A stretch of DNA of 64,000 bases from Paralithodes platypus (GCA_032716605.1 CM064571.1:10856405-10920404), one strand, 5' to 3'; positions 31,876-43,333 are shown, counted from the stretch's first letter. Notes: generated by a model not told the origin, from the sequence alone. Translations and numbers: made by a program.

Positions 31876-32219
31876 ATATGTACACTCACGCATACTAAAA
31901 GTTGCTCAGGGGTGCGTCCTTCCTTCTCCTACTCCACCCTGGGTAGGTGGAAGGGGGGGAGTCAGGTCCAAGTCTACCCCCACCTTCCACCCCCAAACTA
32001 TCCCCAACTCCCCCACCTTCCTTCTCTACCTGGCAGTTAGTGATTGGAGACGATTGTTCTCATATATTGTACATTATTGTTAAACTATCTTTGCACATGC
32101 TTACAATGGCCAACATTTAAAATTGATTAGGAATGTATGAATACAATATACTGTATAATTGTATTTTCAAAATGAGTCTCTAAAAACAACGTGGGTTACA
32201 AGAATATCGTCGGTAGTGG

Positions 32220-32254
<35 letters not shown>

Positions 32255-33287
32255 CATGCAGACTACGAGGTCAGCTCATTCAAGTTTTTAAAGCAATTGG
32301 TTTGACAATGTGGATCATAGCAAAATGTTTAGTCACAATATGAATACAATACGCAACCATGGCTGGCAGTTAGAATTGAAAGGGTTCAACACTAAGACTT
32401 GTGGAAACTGTTTCCTATTTAAGATCTGTTCTACCTGGAACATAAAATGTCCTCAGAAGTTATAAACATTTCCTCAGTTGAGCAGTTCAAGAAGACAGTA
32501 GATAGTATTTTGCACACTCTGTAGGGAGTGTAGTGCACTGAACAAGGCCTCACCTTCCACTTCGAATATTTCCCCGTAATGGTCCGCAAGGTCTTTGAGA
32601 TACTAAATATTCCTTGTAACTCTCATTGCACACACTTTCTACAACCAAGATTTAACGGGTCTGAATGTGGTATATTTCCGTTCATTTGTGTGTGTGATGA
32701 ATGTTGCCTGCATTCGGTACACATAGAGGAGAGTTGATAGTAAAACTGTCTATTAAACCTATGCATTATTTGGGGGTTTGTAGAGTTGAGAGGCTGGGAT
32801 CACAGATAGAGACAGAGAAGGGAGAAGTGAGAAGGCGAGCCTTGCTACTCAATATTAAGGGCTCGATACTCAAACCTTAATACAAGTTAATACCGACTTT
32901 GATAGTAAGTTGTATCGAGTTCTACATGTAATTGATTGAAAACAATTAAGTGTATAGGCCACTTGCAGACCGTTTATAGTATGCATACGGTATTGAATAC
33001 ATGGGATAAACTGATTGAAATGATAAACAAAACAATCCATAACAGTCGCGACACTATTCCAGCCAATATTTGCCTCTAGACCTTTCCTTTTATGTTAAAA
33101 AACGATTGTGTAAGTGATTTGAGAACCTGGGAGTAGATCGTAGAGGGCACATTGATGTGTATTGCAATAATGGTGAATATACTATCCTGAATACTGTATG
33201 AGATTAGCTTTAATTACGGTTTTATTATATTCAAATCACATTAAGTCTTGGTCGTAGAAAATAGTGCAATGAGAGAGGGACACACAT

Positions 33288-33332
<45 letters not shown>

Positions 33333-33675
33333 ACCACTACAGACGATATTCTTGTAACCCACGTTGTTTTTAGAGACTCATTTTGAAAATACAATTATAC
33401 AGTATATTGTATTAATAAATTCCTAGTCAATTTTAAATGTTGGCCATTGTAAGCATGTGCAAAGATAGTTTAACAATAATGTACAATATATGAGAACAAT
33501 CGTCTCCAATCACTAACTGCCAGGTAGAGAAGGAAGGTGAGGGAGTTGGGGATAGTTTGGGGGTGGAAGGTGGGGGTAGACTTGGACCCAACTACCCCCT
33601 TCCACCTACCCAGGGTGGAGTAGGGGAAGGAAGGACCCACCCTGAGCAACTTTTAGTACGCGTGACTGTACATAT
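31876..33675. mobile_element. 1.8-kb foldback DNA element with ~380-bp inverted repeats
   Basis: 31876-32252 and 33292-33675 are inverted copies with few differences (start ATATGTACA, then TCACGC, TACTAAAAGTTGCTCAGG in both). Each arm ends internally in a simple repeat: (CT)n at 32221-32252 and (GA)n at 33292-33327. The ~1.04 kb interior has no recognisable frame. The target duplication cannot be fixed because the ends are themselves palindromic. The superfamily is unknown. Confidence 0.75.
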
Positions 33676-33689
33676 ACCCGTAGTATGTC

Positions 33690-33747
33690 TAGTTTAAATC
33701 ATTCCTTGAAAATGCTAGATGTCTAGCGAAACGTCGGATTACAACCA
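33690..33747 (+). ncRNA. Hammerhead-ribozyme-like motif, copy 3 (core mutated)
   Basis: Same layout as at 23738-23792: stem II GCTAG/CTAGC with loop ATGT, then GAAACGTC. The core reads TTGAAAA (33706-33712): C3 and G8 are both changed, so it should be inactive. ATG of the PLE protein start follows at 33748. Confidence 0.55.
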
Positions 33748-33870
33748 TGAACTTTGCCAACCTTATTCACCTTCTCACTCAACATCAATGAAGATTGCTT
33801 AGAAATATTGAAAACCTGAACAATACAATTTTGAATGCGGAAACAGCTTCATCTTTTAACCTCGTATGTC
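33748..33870 (+). pseudogene. PLE N-terminal coding start, copy 3
   Basis: Encodes MNFANLIHLLTQHQ, a stop, then RLLRNIENLNNTILNAETAS. The in-frame stop shows decay; the peptide aligns with the two other copies. Confidence 0.6.
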
Positions 33871-33899
33871 ATAAAGAAAAAAAATATATATGTAAGTAT

Positions 33900-35466
33900 A
33901 TAAATCAGTTAAAAGTGGGGTCCCCCAAGGGACGGTTTCGGGGCCCCTTCTGTTCATTATCTACATACATTATCTTGACTCAGGCATAAAGAGTAGGATC
34001 AGTAAATTTGCTATTGATACTAAATTGGGTAGGATAATTGAGTCAGCAAGCGACAGGGAATGTCTTCAAAAGGATCTCGATCATTTGTACGAGTGGTCCA
34101 TCAATTGGCAGATGAGTTTCAATGTAGACAAATGTAAGGTATCAAGGATTGGAAATTGTAATTTAGAAGCGAAATACAAACTAAACAATGTAGAATTGGA
34201 TAACTCAGAGTGTGAGAAGGATCTGGGAGTGCTGGTTAGTAATGATCTGAAACCCAGAAAACAATGTATAAGTGTTAGGAACAGAGCAAATAGAGTTCTA
34301 GGATTCATATCTAAGAGTGTTAGCAATAGGACTGCTGAAGTTTTCTTAAAGCTATACTTAGCACTTGTAAGACCCCATTTAGACTATGCTGTCCAATTTT
34401 GGTGCCCCTATTACAAAATGGATATCGACCCTTAGGAGGCAGTCCAAAGAAGATTATGGATATTCGTTAGTTAGATGGTTCTGTGGACTGTATAATAATA
34501 CCATATAATAGTTTATATCACCTGAAGACTGGAACTAGTGCTGTAGAACCTAGTTGACCTGTTGAGCCGTGATGATGTTACAAGATGGTATGTGAAACGG
34601 GTGTGTTAGCTAATAGGATAGAGTTGATGAATAAAGAAGGGGGCCACTATACTTAATGATTGATGGGAATGATGATTAATGATCTATGGATTAGTATGGA
34701 TAGATGGAGAATTGATGAGCTAAGTACTATCACTAATGGGGCGAAAGGTGAGGTGAAAACACGAGAGTGTAGGCAGACGGTCTAGCCGCCACGGCTAGGT
34801 AGAGAGTGGGGGACCCTCACAATATTCGCGAGAGGTCCGCCAATATCACGCATGCGCAAATGGGTAGGTATATATTTTCCCACCCAACTATAATTGCCTA
34901 AGTTCATAGGAATGATAGACTACCCAATACCCAATATAGAACATAATTATTAACTTCTTAATTATTCTATATAACCATTGATCCCACAAACTTAATACTA
35001 AATACTTAATGTAATACTTAAAGTAAGACTGTCCATATCAGAGTTTGGACAAAGATGACGAAAATGATACACACACCTTATCGTATGAGGAGAGGTTGAA
35101 AGCCTTAGGCTTGCACTTGCTAGAAAGACGAAGATGTAGGGGAGACATGATAGAGGTACTTAAATGGATAAAAGGTATAAATAAGGGCGAAATAGATGAG
35201 ATATTAAAGCTAAAGAATGACGACATAACCCGCTCAAATGGTTTCAAGTTAGATAAGTTTGGATTTAGGAAAGCTATAGGAAAACATTGGTTTGGGAATA
35301 GAGTTGTTAACATGTGGAATGGACTGCCCAGAGCAGTGATTAGCTCAGAAAGCTTTAAGCATAAGTTGGATTCTCATATGGATGATATGGGCTGTGAATG
35401 GGAGCTGCCTTGTGTTGGCCGCATGGCCTTGTGCAGTTTCCCGCGATCTTATGTTCTTATGTTGTT
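33900..35466 (+). mobile_element. CR1-type LINE (family B), plus strand, 3' part
   Basis: 5'-truncated copy of the same family as 24680-28368: GVPQGTVSGPLLFIIYI-like lead-in (33918-33970), MSFNVDKCKVSRIGN and CEKDLGVLVSNDLKPRKQCI (34115-34270), LALVRPHLDYAVQFWCP (34360-34410), then after an insertion SYEERLKALGLHLLERRRC (35078-35134) and NRVVNMWNGLPRAV. The 3' end has TTATGTTC/TTATGTTG short repeats and passes into TA. The active-site box reads AIDT rather than ADDT. Confidence 0.8.
34455..35042. mobile_element. Unclassified ~0.59 kb insertion in CR1
   Basis: Separates two adjacent CR1 blocks (VQRRL and SYEERL). It contains a TATATATTTT box (34868-34877) and GC-richer DNA before it, so a solo LTR is possible, but no clear terminal TG...CA pair or target duplication was found. 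Confidence 0.45.
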
Positions 35467-35569
35467 ATATATATATATATATATTATATATATATGTTTA
35501 TTTAATTATTTATATATTTATTTATTCATTTATTTGATTTATTCATTCAATAAAAAAAAATCAGGATGA
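35045..35569 (+). pseudogene. CR1 C-terminal domain frame
   Basis: A 174-codon frame: SYEERLKALGLHLLERRRC (residues 11-29), GDMIEVLKWIKGINKGEID, NGFKLDKFGFRKAIGKHWFG and NMWNGLPRAVISS. The last ~30 codons read through the (TA)n tail. Confidence 0.75.
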
Positions 35570-35875
35570 CCATTTAGATTTGAAGGATATAATCGGACTG
35601 TTATAATTATTAATGAAAGGTGTATGTTACAGGGAATCTGTGTAGCCAAGAATGTTTAGAAAACAATAGTTAATTTATCAAATTAAATTAATATAAGTTT
35701 GGAATTTTTCTAAAACCATGTACTTTGTCGATATCTTATGTGGAATGGAAAGTTCAGTTTAGCCAACTACCATGAAACTTTCCGAGTTTAATAATACAGA
35801 AAACAAAATTATCTTTCAGAGATTTGTTTACGATTGAAAAAGTTGATATTGATTATAATGTTACCTATTTTAGCA
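35570..35875. other. AT-rich spacer, nothing recognised
   Basis: No supported feature. Confidence 0.4.
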
Positions 35876-35877
35876 AA

Positions 35878-36258
35878 ATTGAACGTTACATAACACTATA
35901 GCACAGGACATTATATAATACAGCTTCATATAACACTATAGCACAGGACATTATATAATACAGCTTCATATTGAACGTTACATAACACTATAGCACAGGA
36001 CATTATATAATACAGCTTCATATAACACTATAGCACAGGACATTATATAATACAGCTTCATATTGAACGTTACATAACACTATAGCACAGGACATTATAT
36101 AATACAGCTTCATATTGAACGTTACATAACACTATAGCACAGGACATTATATAATACAGCTTCATATAACACTATAGCACAGGACATTATATAATACAGC
36201 TTCATATTGAACGTTACATAACACTATAGCACAGGACATTATATAATACAGCTTCATA
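35878..36258. repeat. Minisatellite with alternating 40/52-bp units
   Basis: Eight copies of a unit containing GCACAGGACATTATATAATA. Between some units an extra TTGAACGTTAC block is present, giving a higher-order alternation of short and long units. Confidence 0.9.
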
Positions 36259-36639
36259 TCTAAAGAACCCAGAATCATTAGCAAATTTCAGATTATATTT
36301 CACAAACTTCAAGAGGGATTACGTGAAATCCCTAGTTACTCAGCTTCCCTGTAACATGTACACTGTTGTACAGTACATCCGGCAAGATTTCCAAGAGGCT
36401 CAGTGCTAATTTATGCATGATATTATATTTTTTTTACGTAAAGCAATGACAAATATATTATACAGACTCAATAGACTTACTCTTTTAATTGTGTTGTTGT
36501 TTTCTGTTTTTGCTTTCCTCATTTTTATATTCATAAATAGGTAAAACAGCATTAACAATAGTAGTTTTGGACTAGCTGGAAATATTGCCATCACAAATAA
36601 ATAAAAAACGTGGACACAATTTGATTAGTGTATCATTAG

Positions 36640-36845
36640 CATCAATGCAAAATTAGTAATTATAATATACATATACATTTAGTAATTAGTAATTATAATA
36701 TACATATACATTTAGTAATTAGTAATTATAATATACATATACATTTAGTAATTAGTAATTATAATATACATATACATTTCAGCATAACTACCATAAATTA
36801 GTAATTATAATATACATATACATTTCAGCATAACTACCATAAATA
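36640..36845. repeat. Short tandem repeat array, ~34 and ~53 bp units
   Basis: TAATTATAATATACATATAC recurs five times. The last two units include an extra CAGCATAACTACCATAAA block. Confidence 0.85.
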
Positions 36846-36970
36846 TATAATTAACATATTCAATTTGATTGGGTAACAGAAAAGGCTGTATTCCCAGAAA
36901 AATATGAATATCGCTGAAAATTGGCTAGCATATTTACCCTCGAAAACATATCGTAGATATGTACAGTACA

Positions 36971-37460
36971 ACATGAAGAAGCATATCTATCTTAGTCACC
37001 TGTTTACATGAAGAAGCATATCTATCTTAGTCACCTGTTTACATGAAGAAGCATATCTATCTTAGTCACCTGTTTACATGAAGAAGCATATCTATCTTAG
37101 TCACCTGTTTACATGAAGAAGCATATTTATCTTAGTCACCTGTTTACATGAAGAAGCATATCTATCTTAGTCACCTGTTTACATGAAGAAGCATATCTAT
37201 ATTAGTCACCTGTTTACATGAAGAAGCATATTTATCTTAGTCACCTGTTTACATGAAGAAGCATATCTATCTTAGTCACCTGTTTACATGAAGAAGCATA
37301 TTTATCTTAGTCACCTGTTTACATGAAGAAGCATATCTATCTTAGTCACCTGTTTACATGAAGAAGCATATCTATCTTAGTCACCTGTTTACATGAAGAA
37401 GCATATCTATCTTAGTCACCTGTTTACATGAAGAAGCATATCTATATTAGTCACCTGTTT
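36971..37460. repeat. Minisatellite, 35 bp x 14
   Basis: Exactly fourteen 35-bp units beginning ACATGAAGAAGCATAT. Units differ at only a few positions (TCTATC, TTTATC, TCTATA variants), suggesting recent expansion. Confidence 0.95.
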
Positions 37461-37556
37461 ACAGGAGATTGACGGACTACATTAAATTTGAAAATAAATT
37501 GAGTATAGTCACTTTTAGAATATTAAAACACGGTCAATAGCAATTAAATTGTAACA

Positions 37557-37938
37557 TTAAGGGGAGGCTTTTAGTTTGGTCTCTAGATATCCATCAAGCT
37601 TAAGATTACACCCCCTTGAGCCCCTTTCAAGATAAATTTGTACATTTTTCGGTAGAAAAATGGGACATATTTCTACCGGAAAATGTATAAATATACAAAA
37701 ATGTACAAAACCGGCTGAAAGCCGGTTCCTCTTAAATTACAGGCTCGCTATCGCTCGCCAGGATAAAATCGACACCTAAATGGCACGAAAGGTCTTTAAA
37801 TTGACAGAAATGGGTTGAAAGTTCTTAAAATCGTCAAAATAATGGGGCGAACGTCTTAACATTAGGAAAACAATGGGGCTAAACATGAGGGAGAAAGGAG
37901 TCAAGAAAAAAATCCCTCAAGTGGATATCTCCCCTTAA
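37557..37938 (+). mobile_element. TTAA-flanked element, family F3, copy 3 (best preserved)
   Basis: Perfect TTAA borders (37557-37560, 37935-37938), ends GGGGAGGCTTTT and (complement) GGGGAGATATCC. Interior module: TTTTTCGGTAGAAAAA hairpin (about 37646), hairpin AACCGGCTGAAAGCCGGTT (about 37709), core GCTCGCTATCGCTCGCC (37743-37759), AAAATCGACACCTAAATGG. No coding capacity. Confidence 0.8.
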
Positions 37939-38094
37939 TAATACATAGACCTAATCATCACTTTAACCAGTAAGCAGGTTATGAAATGTAGTGTTTGTTA
38001 AATGAGGCTAGGAGCCACACTATCTAGGCTTGTCACAATGAATTCAAATCTTTGAAACTTTAAAGCAATGTTTGGAAACATATGGGGGTATACT

Positions 38095-38176
38095 AAAGCA
38101 TTGGAGGTGTAATGGTTAGAGTGTTTAAAAATATGTGTGTGATAACCCAGGTTCGAATCCCGGAATCACATATATG
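38095..38176 (+). mobile_element. tRNA-like SINE head
   Basis: A-box-like TAATGGTTAGAGTG (38108-38121) and perfect B box GGTTCGAATCC (38150-38160). The arms do not pair into an intact acceptor stem, so it is a SINE relic rather than a tRNA gene. Confidence 0.5.
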
Positions 38177-38832
38177 CTTTCATTAATTAATTAAATGGGA
38201 GCGTCATCATTTATGGTTTTGACTGTACGTATATTTAACACACGTCCAGCTGTTACAGAGAGACATTCAGTATTGCAATATATAGTTATCTTTCTGATAC
38301 TGAATGATATTCAGCCTTTTGCCACAAATTAGCACTTACCCCATGTTATAGAATTACACTTACGCATTTCTTTAACCCTATATCGAACGAAGATAATACA
38401 GCTGAGTGTTAATTTGTGACAAAGAGCTAAATATCCTTCAGTTTTAGAAAGATCACTATATTTTGTTTCTGCTTATTAACCGTTCATAAAGGTTTTGGGC
38501 AGCACTTAAGTGTGGTTTTAGAATGCGGGGGCATTGGCTTATGAGAGCTTCTGCTGCTATGCTCCTCAGTTTGTGAATTTACTTAATTAAGAATATTGCA
38601 CATTAGTATGCAAAAAGACAGTTACAATACAGAACCTAGCAATCAGAATTCTTGTTCAATATTGCATTGTTTGTTTGTTATTATATACATATATAATTAT
38701 GGCATGAATATAATATTTTTGCAACAGTCGAACGTATGGTGCAAATATTCATGTATTTTGTCTACGCTAAACAAACCGGTTATTGAGTAACAGTGGGTAT
38801 AAGGAAATTACTCTTAGTGCGGAAGGTGATGT

Positions 38833-38863
<31 letters not shown>

Positions 38864-38872
38864 TTTACCGCC
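38177..38872. other. AT-rich spacer ending in (GT)n and poly(G)
   Basis: Nothing recognised apart from GT repeats and a ~17-base G run (38831-38864) just left of the tandem duplication. Confidence 0.5.
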
Positions 38873-39406
38873 TCTGAAAGTCAATATTTATTTTGACCAT
38901 ATATCTTATGCATGTGTAACAGCTGATGGCATGAAACGAGGTATTGTGACCATCAACATTCCTTGTCAGGGTTCATCAGGTCTATCCAAAATCTTTGACC
39001 TTTAAATACTTTGAACTTAGATGGCCTTAACGAGCAATTGTGCCTTAGTCAAGTAAACGATCTACAACTATGGGCGTCAATTGTATGTCGAGACTATCTT
39101 TCTTTCTTCATTTACTTGGTTTAAGCAGGAAAGAAACTACTCAATATAATGAAAATCAGAGAATACCATATGCGAGACATCAATATAACTTTTCAATATT
39201 TGGTATGTCATAAGCATATTTGCCTTGCCTATAAATGTTCACAAAATATAAAATACCTGGAATGATATTGAACTGTCCAATAACTATCCTGGCTTAATTA
39301 CTGGCAAACACAATGGGTATATCAGCTAATAGTGTGTTTGCTTGCGTGATATCGCAAATGGCTGCAGTGTTTAATGGATAAACACACAATATTCTCTCTC
39401 TCTCTT

Positions 39407-39441
<35 letters not shown>

Positions 39442-40104
39442 CAGTATATACAGTATATATATATACCGGGTATATATATGCAGTATATATAATTATATCC
39501 TGGCAGACATGCCTCTTTAGCCATGGTAAGAGGGAAATCAAACTCTATTAAAACCTCGAGCAGGCTAGACTGGCAAGCTTTGGACAGCAACTAGCCTAGA
39601 AGGAAGGGAACTCTAATCACAAACCCATAGCATGATCCTAATGCTTGAGATGTCCCCTATCGACAAATGCAGAATGCTTCATATATATTGTTATGCAGTT
39701 ATAAGGCCTCACTGGATAGGTAAAACAAAGGGAAACATATACATACAACTAGTATATTATACTATATATAAGGGTAAGGGCTAGACGAAATACAAATCTT
39801 AAATACACTGCAACAATATACAATAGTTCGACTTTAAGTCATATCATAATCAGAGGACTCTTGCGCCCACAGACAATAATAACACTCTACCAAAATACAA
39901 TCTCTTGCTCGACCTGGACCAATCGGGGCAGTGAGCACTATCGTGAATTGTGAAATAGTAAAGAAATATTGGTTTCAGATTCAGGGGAACCTCAATATGA
40001 GATTATCCTACGATTACTGTCTTGCCTGGATTCAGGAAACAACAGACACTAGCTTTAACACTGTTGGTATTGCAACAAGTAAATTCAATATAGATGCTAA
40101 GCTA

Positions 40105-40320
40105 ATGAACCCAATCTGTACCGGCGACGTCATATTATTTTCATTCTAGCTATTTTTAAACGATTTTGTGTAGTTTAAGAAAGATCGGGGATAATAATAT
40201 GGGTTAAATGAGATCATTCGCAGCCTACTAATTGCTGTAGGCCCTTTTTAAACTGAATAAAATCGTCTACTAGTAGCCAGAATTAAGTTAAAAGAACGGC
40301 CCCGGTACTGAAAGGGTTAG
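40105..40320. mobile_element. TTAA-type MITE, family F1, copy 2
   Basis: Matches 2593-2805: left CCCAATCTGTACCGGCGACG, right (complement) CCCTTTCAGTACCGGGGCCG. Borders TGAA and TTAG are one base each from TTAA. Confidence 0.75.
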
Positions 40321-40929
40321 TTCTAGAGTTAGCTAGCATTCTCTATTTGAGTTCATGGGAATAGCAAACATCTATCTGTCTGATCAATTATATTTCCTGG
40401 CTTGGCAACTTGGTTCAGGGAACAGCAAACACTTGGGTTCAGGAAAAAGCAAACAATTTAACTAGTTCATTAATTACTTGGTATTGATTCTAAGCTGACT
40501 TCAATTTACTGGCGAAGCAAGTTACAGGTTTCGTGTTCAATAATTTATCTGGTTTAAGGGAAAATCCGATAGTTTTCAATAGAGTCTTTAGCAACACTTC
40601 AAACAGTGTTCTAACAAACATCTGACGATTCTATAGCCGTCTAATACAGCTGGTTCAAAAAGTGATGGGGAGGCCCTCCAGGATCAGAGCGTCGTCAGCA
40701 GACTTGGCACTTCGTCAGCAGGACACCTCCCAGAGGGGTAGAAGCAGCGTCTCTTGGCTCGTCGTCAGCTGGGCCACACATAAGGGCATTGGCAGCAGGG
40801 CCACACACAGGGTGTCAACAGTGGGACCTCTGGCATTGTCAGGGGAAGCTGACTTAATAGTATGGCTCAGGCACTTCGAGGGTTGTCCCGGTTTCCGGCT
40901 CCAGCAGCCTGGGCAGCTCTGTTTCCCAT

Positions 40930-41762
40930 GTTTTTTTTTTTTTTTTTTTTTTTCTATGTGATTGAGGGAGGCAAAAGGCAGAACTGCCTATAGCGAGTGC
41001 CTCCCCCATAGTTGAAAGAGTGACAGGGCCAAAATCAAGGGACGTTCGAGCCAAAATGCCTGAACACACAGAGTTTGAAGCAATTTAAGTCATAGCAAGA
41101 GGGAAAGACTGATTCTGGGAGAGAGTTCCAGAGCTCAGCTGTTGAGTAGAAGAAAGACTGAGAGTAACGTTTCACTCTCGGGTTGGAGAATTGCACAGAG
41201 TAGGGGTGGGATTGAGTTGCAAGTCGGGCACCACGTGCCCTACGTAAAGGAGGTGGTATACACTGGGAAAGCTCTGAGGAACACTGATTATTATAGTAGC
41301 AATAGAATAGCGAGAGAGATGCAACATTGCGGCGGAGAGAGAGAGATTGCAGAGAGTTGGTGAGTGGACGGGAGTTAATGATACGAAAGGCCTTCCTTTC
41401 AACTTTGTCTAGGAGAGCGGTGTGAGAGGAACCTCCCCACACATGTGAACAATACTCAATACAAGGACGCACTATGCCCCTGTACAGAGCAAGAAGCTGT
41501 GCAGGGGAAAAGAACCACCTAAGGCGGTTGAGCACACCCAGCTTCTGGGAGGCTGCCTTAGCAAGACTGGTAATATGGTCCTTCCAACTGAGAACAGAAG
41601 AAAAAGAGACACCAAGAATATTGAGAGAAGATGAAGGATTGATTTTTGTATTGTTGAAGAATAAGGGATAGTCCGCTGGGAGTTCCTTACGGGTAGATAG
41701 ATGGAGAAATTGGGTTATGGAAGCATTAAAGGTAACAAGGTTTTCTCTGCCTCAATTGGAGT
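40930..41762 (-). mobile_element. LINE family A 3' fragment in tandem unit 1
   Basis: Minus-strand LINE A from SIEAEKTL-type sequence to the 3' end, with a 23-base T run at 40930-40953 (a poly(A) tail on the element strand). It encodes an open 166-codon C-terminal domain (41035-41535): RPCIEYCSHVWGGSSHTALL, SLSLRRNVASLSLFYCYYNN, ELWNSLPESVFPS. The poly(A) tail differs from other copies, which end at (TA)n. Confidence 0.85.
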
Positions 41763-41805
41763 GCATAGTCAACTCCTCAAAGTAGGGATCAGGTGCAGCC
41801 AAGTT

Positions 41806-42060
41806 TTAGCTCTTAATTAAGGCTCGAAGTTCTAGCAGCTCTGCCCACTCGAAGGCAGGGAGTAAGCCCACTTGTGGCTGTGGAAGGCACGACATTTGTT
41901 TATCATTTATATAATTTTTGTCTGTCGAATAGTCCTTTCTTAAGTAACCTCTTTCTGTGCTTCCGTCCACTAAACTAGGTTCACTGCTGCACACCTCAAG
42001 TGTTGCAGGAGTAAAGGGGGTTAGCTGCTGGAACTGCAGAGGAGGAGAAGTCAGGGTCAT
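41806..42060 (-). CDS. 84-codon ORF of unknown function, unit 1
   Basis: ATG at 42060 lies 41 bases downstream of a TATA box on the same strand. The protein starts MTLTSPPLQFQQLTPFTP and ends EWAELLELRALIKS. I do not recognise a family and see no signal peptide or membrane segment. The frame is unchanged in the second tandem unit (46439-46693), but that may only reflect recent duplication. It could be the first exon of a gene or the 5' part of an LTR element. Confidence 0.35.
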   Translation of the reverse strand: MTLTSPPLQFQQLTPFTPATLEVCSSEPSLVDGSTERGYLRKDYSTDKNYINDKQMSCLPQPQVGLLPAFEWAELLELRALIKS

Positions 42061-42100
42061 GGGAACAATGATAGTGTGTTCTTGGACTGATTCTGGGACC

Positions 42101-42355
42101 TTATATACCCTGCTGGAAGTTCGGGAAGTTTTTCGCCAGCCAAAGAGAGGGCATCCAGGATCTTCTAGCCGGGCTCTTGATCTTTTTTTTGGGGGAGAGG
42201 CTCTGGTCTACCTTCACCTGCCCATTTTGGCCAATCAGGAAGGAGGTCGAGTGAGCGTCTTGGCCAATGGGAGGGCTGGAATTTCATCATCAGTTGTAGT
42301 GCCTTGGCTTGGCCAATGGGAGGCTGGAGGAAGTGTTAACGTTCCGCCCCCTTCC
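42101..42355 (-). promoter_or_regulatory. Pol II promoter-like cluster: GC box, three inverted CCAAT boxes, TATA
   Basis: On the minus strand, in order: GC box GGGGGCGGAAC (42352-42342), ATTGG at 42317-42313, 42268-42264 and 42235-42231, then GGGTATATAAGG (42110-42099). Each ATTGG is within GATTGGCCA or CATTGGCCA. Spacing between the CCAAT boxes is 49 and 33 bp. The ATG of the 84-codon ORF follows. Confidence 0.5.
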
Positions 42356-42784
42356 AGGCAGCTCCAGGTGAAGGAGTCATTATTATTCATTGTTTTATAG
42401 AGGGGTGAGAAGGGGTTTTGGTGAAGGGGGCATGTTCCACGCCATCAGGGGGGAGTTTATTCACTGTTTAATTTAGCCACGTTTTATATTATTTCCCCAA
42501 CAGTTCCAAAGTTAAAAACACTTGAATGAAGTAGATAAATATGTCCAAAACATGATGGTGTTTTTAAAGTTGTTGTAAGTTTCTTATTTTTCGATATATC
42601 AACCTTGTAAAATAGCTTACTTTAATCAAGTGTGATAACATCAATAATTATTATCACATAAAGCACTATCAGTGTAGGCTACATTATCAGGTCGATACAT
42701 CAGAAAATAAGACAATTACAGCAATTTTAAGAATACCATTGCGTTCTGGACATATTTTGAAAAATAACCGAAAACCCGCCAAAA

Positions 42785-43333
42785 TTAACCCTCTCGCATT
42801 CTTACGACGCGATCGCGTCATAACGCCACCAGCCCAAGAGTGGTCGTATGACGCAATCGAGTCATAATGCCACCCGTAAGTTAGAAATATTTGTTGAAAA
42901 CAAGTTTATGACGCGATTTTGACGCATTTTTGGCTGGTAAGTTAGCCCTCAGTAAGTTACAAAAGGAAATATCTGGCAACACCCTAGCGTCCCTGGGAGA
43001 GGAGTGCGGGCCTTTGTTTCAACAGTAGAGACCCGGCCGCCAGTCTGTGAGGTAGGGGTCCCGGCCCTTTAAATCTCGTCTCGCCTCCATTGCCCACCAT
43101 GGAGCGGTTTTCAGGCGGGCAAATCTGGATTATTTATTTACCAAGTGGCAGTGTATATCATTTTGTGGCTATGTAATATATTTTATGCATATAACTTGTG
43201 ATTTGTGACTGTTTGTGCCTCGTTGCTCGCCTCTCCATAGCCAGCCATGTGGTTTTTAGGCGGCTAGAATGGACCCAGTGGAAGTGTTGTGAACTGTGAA
43301 TAATAATAATTATATCATATTTCGTAGGGTTAG
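42785..43333. mobile_element. Possible TTAA-type element with GACGCGATCGCGTC motif
   Basis: TTAACCCTCTCGCATTCTTA at 42785 looks like a piggyBac-type end, and GTAGGGTTAG at 43324-43333 may be the other. The ends are only weakly inverted. The left part has the palindrome GACGCGATCGCGTC and a diverged repeat of it ~55 bp further on. Confidence 0.3.

Larger units (their letters stand above)
28369..33880 (+). mobile_element. Penelope-like element, plus strand, with nested insertions
   Basis: Pieces of one PLE on the plus strand: RT (28369-29545), 3' region (29546-29734, 31650-31875) and pseudo-LTR (33676-33880). Nested in it are a 5'-truncated CR1 (29735-31650) and a foldback element (31876-33675). 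The flanks of both insertions join into sequence seen uninterrupted in the minus-strand PLE (22160-22440). The 5' end is truncated against CR1. Confidence 0.8.

Noticed and set aside
34455..35042. Solo LTR of a Gypsy or BEL element
   Set aside because: A TATA-like box is present but no TG/CA ends or target duplication could be found; left as unclassified.
35878..37460. CRISPR-like array
   Set aside because: Units are contiguous tandem repeats without unique spacers, in a eukaryotic context.
39931..40149. 72-codon frame present in both tandem units
   Set aside because: It runs into a TTAA element and has no recognised motif; its identity between the units reflects the duplication only.
41172..41402. 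76-codon frame KGRPFVSLTPVHSPT repeated in several LINE A copies
   Set aside because: It overlaps the LINE RT C-terminal domain in another frame and is a by-product of its conservation.
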